From positions 1-9,655 of the forward strand of contig JAFATL010000263.1 of assembly GCA_019243975.1 (NCBI GenBank): 9,655 nucleotides of DNA, given 5' to 3'. The notes under the pieces are model-generated. The model searched no databases and had not been told where the DNA came from. It saw nothing but the letters and a program-made list of their open reading frames with translations. The DNA comes from Actinomycetota bacterium. Its GTDB lineage: Bacteria > Actinomycetota > Acidimicrobiia > Acidimicrobiales > JAFATL01. A program made the position numbers and the translations under genes. Below, one piece after another: positions 7,701 to 9,655 of the stretch (position 1 is the first letter of the stretch; each line of letters starts with the position of its first letter).

Positions 7701-8193
7701 TGGCCTGCAGCAGATCCTGCGAGGTCTCCACGATCAGCAGGTCGACGCCGCCCGCCAGCAGGCCCTCGGCCGTGAGCTGGTAGCCGTCGCGCATCTCGAC
7801 GAAGCCGAGCTGGCCGAGCGACGCCAGCTTGGTGCCCGGGCCCAGCGAGCCGGCCACCCAGTGCTCGGGCCCGTAGCCGTCGGCCACCTCGCGGGCGATG
7901 CGGGCCGACTTCTCCGACAGCTCGTAGCACCGCTCGGGGATGCCGTACTCGGCCAGCACCCACGGCATGGCGCCGAATGAGTTGGTCTCGACCACGTCGA
8001 CGCCGACGTCGTAGAACGACCGGTGCAGGTCGGCGATCACGTCGGGCCGGGTCTCGCACAGGATCTCGGGACAGCCCTCGAACTGGGGCCCGCCGTAGTC
8101 GTCGATGGTGAGCTCGCGGGCGTGCAGGTTGGTGCCGGTGGCGCCGTCGAACACGACGACGCGCTGCGCCACGGACTCGAGGAAGCTGGCCAC
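4735..8193 (-). CDS. metH: Cobalamin-dependent methionine synthase
   Basis: A full-length 1152-residue MetH, which transfers the methyl group of 5-methyltetrahydrofolate through cobalamin to homocysteine, giving methionine. Domains in order are as follows. The homocysteine-binding barrel (about 10-300) has zinc cysteines C221, C287 and C288 (GGCCGTT). The pterin-binding barrel (about 330-600) carries IGERTNANGSKKF and the GVSNVSFGL block. The cobalamin cap is at about 630-715. The B12 domain (about 715-845) has the base-off motif DVHDIG (726-731), with H728 as the lower cobalt ligand, and the GMSGLLVKS block. The C-terminal reactivation domain (about 885-1152) has RYSWGYPACPD (1095-1105) for S-adenosylmethionine binding. 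All modules and key residues are intact, so it should be active and self-reactivating. The start codon is GTG, with no clear Shine-Dalgarno and a promoter just upstream. The short length relative to about 1190-1230 in other species is within the family's range. Confidence 0.98.
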   Translation of the reverse strand: MASFLESVAQRVVVFDGATGTNLHARELTIDDYGGPQFEGCPEILCETRPDVIADLHRSFYDVGVDVVETNSFGAMPWVLAEYGIPERCYELSEKSARIAREVADGYGPEHWVAGSLGPGTKLASLGQLGFVEMRDGYQLTAEGLLAGGVDLLIVETSQDLLQAKAAIIGARRAMAAAGREVPIQMQVTIELNGRMLLGTEIGAALTALGAMQPDVFGLNCATGPREMWEHLRHLSQQSPVPISCLPNAGLPSIVDGATHYDLTPDELAEFHSRFITELGVTVVGGCCGTTPEHLRQVVEKCKPLTPLARTPVTEPGATSIYSAVPFEQETSFLVIGERTNANGSKKFREAMLEQDWDTCLAMAREQVKEGAHILDVCVDYVGRDGRDDMDEIAQRFATQVSAPLVMDSTEPPVMEAGLQWIGGRCILNSANLEEGEDEGKRFDRVMSLAREYGAAVICLLIDEEGQARDVEWKLRVAHRIHDLAVSKYGLQPSDLIFDALTFPLSTGGEDLRGDGMATIDAIRRIKAELPGVYTTLGVSNVSFGLKPAARHVLNSMFLHECVGAGLDSAIVHAARIMPLNRIDEEHRKICLDLIYDRRSPGYDPLQALLEAFEDVSVSAVEKEDRSGWPVEERLKHRIIDGDRDGLEADLDEALSTRSALEIVNDVLLGGMKVVGDLFASGEMQLPFVLQSAEAMKAAVAYLEPHMEKADQGGKGRVVLATVKGDVHDIGKNLVDIILTNNGYEVHNIGIKVPVAELLAKAEEVKADAVGMSGLLVKSTLIMRDNLLEMNERGLAAVMPVLLGGAALTRTYVERDLRQVYEGRVFYGKDAFEGLRTMDKLMELKKGPGLDSDPDFGRALGGRDLPARAPKEEVDPSTIPARSPDVVSDNQIFVPPFLGSRVVKGISLDEIAGYLNETALYRHQWGYRPEKGESDDDFKARIRAVFREEFAKVKAEGVLVPQVVYGYFAANSDGNDVVIWKDDTRTAEWVRFNYPRQQKAPYLCIADFFRPIDSGETDYAAFTIVTMGDEVTESANKLRLENRYQEYLVRHGMGVEMAEALAEHWHHRIREEWGFANEDGTLVNMLLRQHYRGGRYSWGYPACPDLEDNAKVAELLEADRIGVAVSEDFQYEPEQTTSAIICHHPQAKYFVA

Positions 8194-8202
8194 TGGGGGT
8201 CA

Positions 8203-8231
8203 AGGTTACTGGCGGCCCGGTAGGGTCCCAA
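8203..8231 (-). promoter_or_regulatory. Probable sigma70-type promoter for metH
   Basis: Read on the minus strand, TTGGGA (8231-8226) and TAACCT (8208-8203) are separated by exactly 17 bases. Each matches the housekeeping consensus hexamers at four of six positions or close to it. Transcription would begin around 8196, only a few bases before the GTG at 8193, so metH would be leaderless or nearly so. That agrees with the lack of a Shine-Dalgarno. The gap is far too short for a cobalamin or SAM riboswitch. Confidence 0.5.
8221..8226 (+). promoter_or_regulatory. -10-like hexamer for the adenosyltransferase gene
   Basis: TAGGGT fits the TAnnnT pattern and ends ten bases before the ATG at 8237, implying a leaderless or near-leaderless mRNA. 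The -35 region is weak: GGGTCA at 8197-8202 gives an 18-base spacer. Its last base coincides with the first base of the metH -35 hexamer, so the two promoters would overlap. Confidence 0.35.
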
Positions 8232-8236
8232 TCCAA

Positions 8237-8788
8237 ATGCCGGACCCGGTTATCTATACGCGCAAAGGCGATGACGGCACGACCGGGTTGTACTTCGGTG
8301 GCCGCCTGCCCAAGAACGACCTGCGGGTCGACGCCTACGGCACGGTCGACGAGGCCCAGGCGTTCCTCGGCCTGGCCCGGGCCGAGGTCGAGCGCGGCTC
8401 CGAACTGGACACGTTGCTGATCGACATCGAGCGCGACCTGTGGACGGTGATGGCCGAGCTGGCGACCGACGCGTCCAACCGGCACAAGCTCGGTGACGGG
8501 CTCATGACGGCGGCGCGCGTGGCCGAGCTGGAGGCGCTGATCGACGGGTTCAAGGCCCGCTTCGAGCTGCCGGCCGAGTTCGTCGTGCCCGGCCAGACCA
8601 AGGCGTCGGCCGCCCTTGACGTCGCTCGCACGGTCGTCCGCCGCGCCGAGCGCCTGTCGCTCGGGCTCGTGCCCGACGACTCCGAGGTGGTGCCGTACCT
8701 CAACCGCCTGTCCGACCTGGTGTGGACGCTGGCGCGCTGGCAGGAGGGCGAGGCCCTGCTCGCGCGCGACCGCAACGACGAGAAGTAA
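8237..8788 (+). CDS. pduO: PduO-type corrinoid adenosyltransferase
   Basis: This enzyme transfers the adenosyl group of ATP to cob(I)alamin (or cob(I)yrinic acid diamide) to make coenzyme B12 forms. The 183-residue protein shows the PduO/MMAB family signature: an N-terminal ATP-binding loop TRKGDDGTTGL (8-18) followed by GGRLPKNDLRVDAYGTVDE, then the conserved RRAER (135-139), and NRLSDLVWTLAR (156-167) with the corrinoid-pocket Asp160. The fold is a trimeric helical bundle, cytoplasmic. The frame is open upstream to 8105, but that part overlaps metH; the ATG at 8237 gives the normal family N-terminus and sits just after a -10-like hexamer. It is divergent from metH, so both corrinoid genes share one short control region. 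pepA follows after ten bases and is probably co-transcribed. Confidence 0.95.
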   Translation: MPDPVIYTRKGDDGTTGLYFGGRLPKNDLRVDAYGTVDEAQAFLGLARAEVERGSELDTLLIDIERDLWTVMAELATDASNRHKLGDGLMTAARVAELEALIDGFKARFELPAEFVVPGQTKASAALDVARTVVRRAERLSLGLVPDDSEVVPYLNRLSDLVWTLARWQEGEALLARDRNDEK

Positions 8789-8792
8789 GGAG
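8787..8792 (+). promoter_or_regulatory. Strong ribosome binding site for pepA
   Basis: AAGGAG starts inside the TAA stop of the adenosyltransferase and ends six bases before the GTG at 8799. This is the clearest Shine-Dalgarno in the window; it fixes the pepA start and suggests coupled expression with the upstream gene. Confidence 0.8.
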
Positions 8793-8798
8793 AGCCGA

Positions 8799-9655
8799 GT
8801 GCCGATCACCTTCACCGCATCGCGCGACGTGCCCGACGACGTCGACCTGCTGGCCGTCCCCGTGTACGCCGACCTGACGGTGCCGGCGGGAACGCCGGTC
8901 GAGCTCGACACAGCGTTCCTCAAGGCGGCCGGGTTCGACGGCAAAGTCGGGAAGTCGCGCGCCCTGCCGGCCGACGACGGCACGCTCGTGCTCGCGGTCG
9001 GGATGGGCGACAAGAACAAGATCCACACCGAAGCGTTCCGGCGCGCCGCGGCGCGACTGGTGAGCTGGACCGGCCCGGCCCGCCGGGCCGCCACCACGCT
9101 GCTGGCCGCCGCGCCGGACGTGGCCGGTGGGGCCCAGGCGATCGCCGAAGGCGCGGCGATGGGCGCGTACCGCTACACCGACTTCAAGAGCGATTCGAAG
9201 CCGGTCGAGCTCCAGGAGCTGGTCGTGGTGGGCGGGGGCGGCTCCCGCCTGCAGAAGGACCTCGACCGGGGCGCTGCGATCGCGGGTGCGGTCAACCTCG
9301 CTCGCGACCTGGTCAACGGCCCGCCTGGTTCGATCACCCCGCGCAAGCTGGCCGCCGTCGCCACGGACGTGGCCAAGAGCGGCGGGCTCACGGCCGAGAT
9401 CCTCGACGAGAAGGCCATCAAGGCCGAGCGACTCGGCGCTCTCGCAGGTGTGGCGGCGGGATCGGAGGAACCGCCGCGCCTGATCAAGCTCACCTACGAA
9501 CCCACGGGCCGAGCGCGCGGCACCGTCGCGCTCGTCGGCAAGGGCATCACGTTCGACTCGGGCGGGCTGTCGCTCAAGACGGCCGACGGGATGATGACGA
9601 TGAAGACCGACATGGGTGGTGCGGCGGCCGTGATCGCCACCATGTCGGTGCTGGC
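8799..9655 (+). CDS. pepA: Leucyl aminopeptidase (M17), 3' end outside window
   Basis: M17 aminopeptidases are hexameric, cytoplasmic di-metal enzymes that remove N-terminal residues from peptides; some also bind DNA. The window shows 285 codons: the N-terminal macro-like domain (about 1-150), a linker with NLARDLVNGPPGSITP (about 166-181), and the start of the catalytic domain. The signature GKGITFDSGGLSLK is present with K248 and D253 as metal ligands, K260 as the catalytic lysine and D271 (in MKTDMGGAAAV) as a third ligand. The spacing of these residues equals that in E. coli PepA (K270, D275, K282, D293). The remaining ligands in NTDAEGR must lie beyond the window end. GTG is the start, six bases after a strong AAGGAG. 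No frameshift is seen in the visible part. Confidence 0.96.
   Translation, partial: MPITFTASRDVPDDVDLLAVPVYADLTVPAGTPVELDTAFLKAAGFDGKVGKSRALPADDGTLVLAVGMGDKNKIHTEAFRRAAARLVSWTGPARRAATTLLAAAPDVAGGAQAIAEGAAMGAYRYTDFKSDSKPVELQELVVVGGGGSRLQKDLDRGAAIAGAVNLARDLVNGPPGSITPRKLAAVATDVAKSGGLTAEILDEKAIKAERLGALAGVAAGSEEPPRLIKLTYEPTGRARGTVALVGKGITFDSGGLSLKTADGMMTMKTDMGGAAAVIATMSVL

Noticed and set aside
9073..9093. GC-rich inverted repeat resembling a hairpin in pepA
   Set aside because: Short GGCCCG/CGGGCC symmetry is expected by chance in Ala/Arg/Gly codons at this GC content, and there is no T-run, so it is not a terminator.
5603..9097. 1164-codon open frame on the minus strand spanning metH, the adenosyltransferase and pepA
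   Set aside because: It is an out-of-frame shadow of metH, with Arg/Pro/Ala-rich low-complexity translation typical of very GC-rich DNA. The metH frame shows full domains and catalytic residues.

Overview
This 9.65 kb window is a very GC-rich, tightly packed chromosomal segment carrying mostly housekeeping genes. About 144 bases (1.5%) lie outside my gene calls. Base composition, frequent GTG starts (four of eight visible starts), short or absent leaders and the protein sequences suggest a high-GC actinobacterium, possibly of the Acidimicrobiia type. That placement is an inference; no rRNA or other marker is present. I see no tRNA, rRNA, CRISPR array, transposase, phage gene or riboswitch.

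Layout. Positions 1-3266 (+) hold a run of four co-directional genes: the 3' end of lipoyl synthase (lipA), an M24 Xaa-Pro-type metallopeptidase joined to it by an ATGA overlap, an SDR oxidoreductase with a non-canonical active site, and an unrecognised multi-pass membrane protein. The membrane protein gene contains a 51-nt palindromic element that is read through in frame. uppP (undecaprenyl-diphosphate phosphatase) faces it on the minus strand, and the two genes share a CTAG stop tetranucleotide. A 75-base gap separates uppP from a small free-standing ankyrin-repeat protein on the plus strand. That gene in turn converges on a complete cobalamin-dependent methionine synthase (metH, minus strand, 3.46 kb), sharing a TTAG stop tetranucleotide. 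A 43-base divergent promoter region separates metH from a PduO-type cobalamin adenosyltransferase, which is followed by the 5' two-thirds or so of leucyl aminopeptidase pepA, cut by the window end.

How the genes relate. metH and the adenosyltransferase are both corrinoid genes fired from one short divergent region with overlapping promoter-like hexamers. lipA (cofactor assembly), uppP (cell-wall lipid carrier recycling), and the M24 and M17 peptidases are general housekeeping functions. I find no convincing new multi-gene system. The most unusual signal is the in-frame palindromic insertion at 2719-2769. Next are the SDR with Ser/Arg in place of the catalytic Tyr/Lys and the two tail-to-tail stop overlaps.
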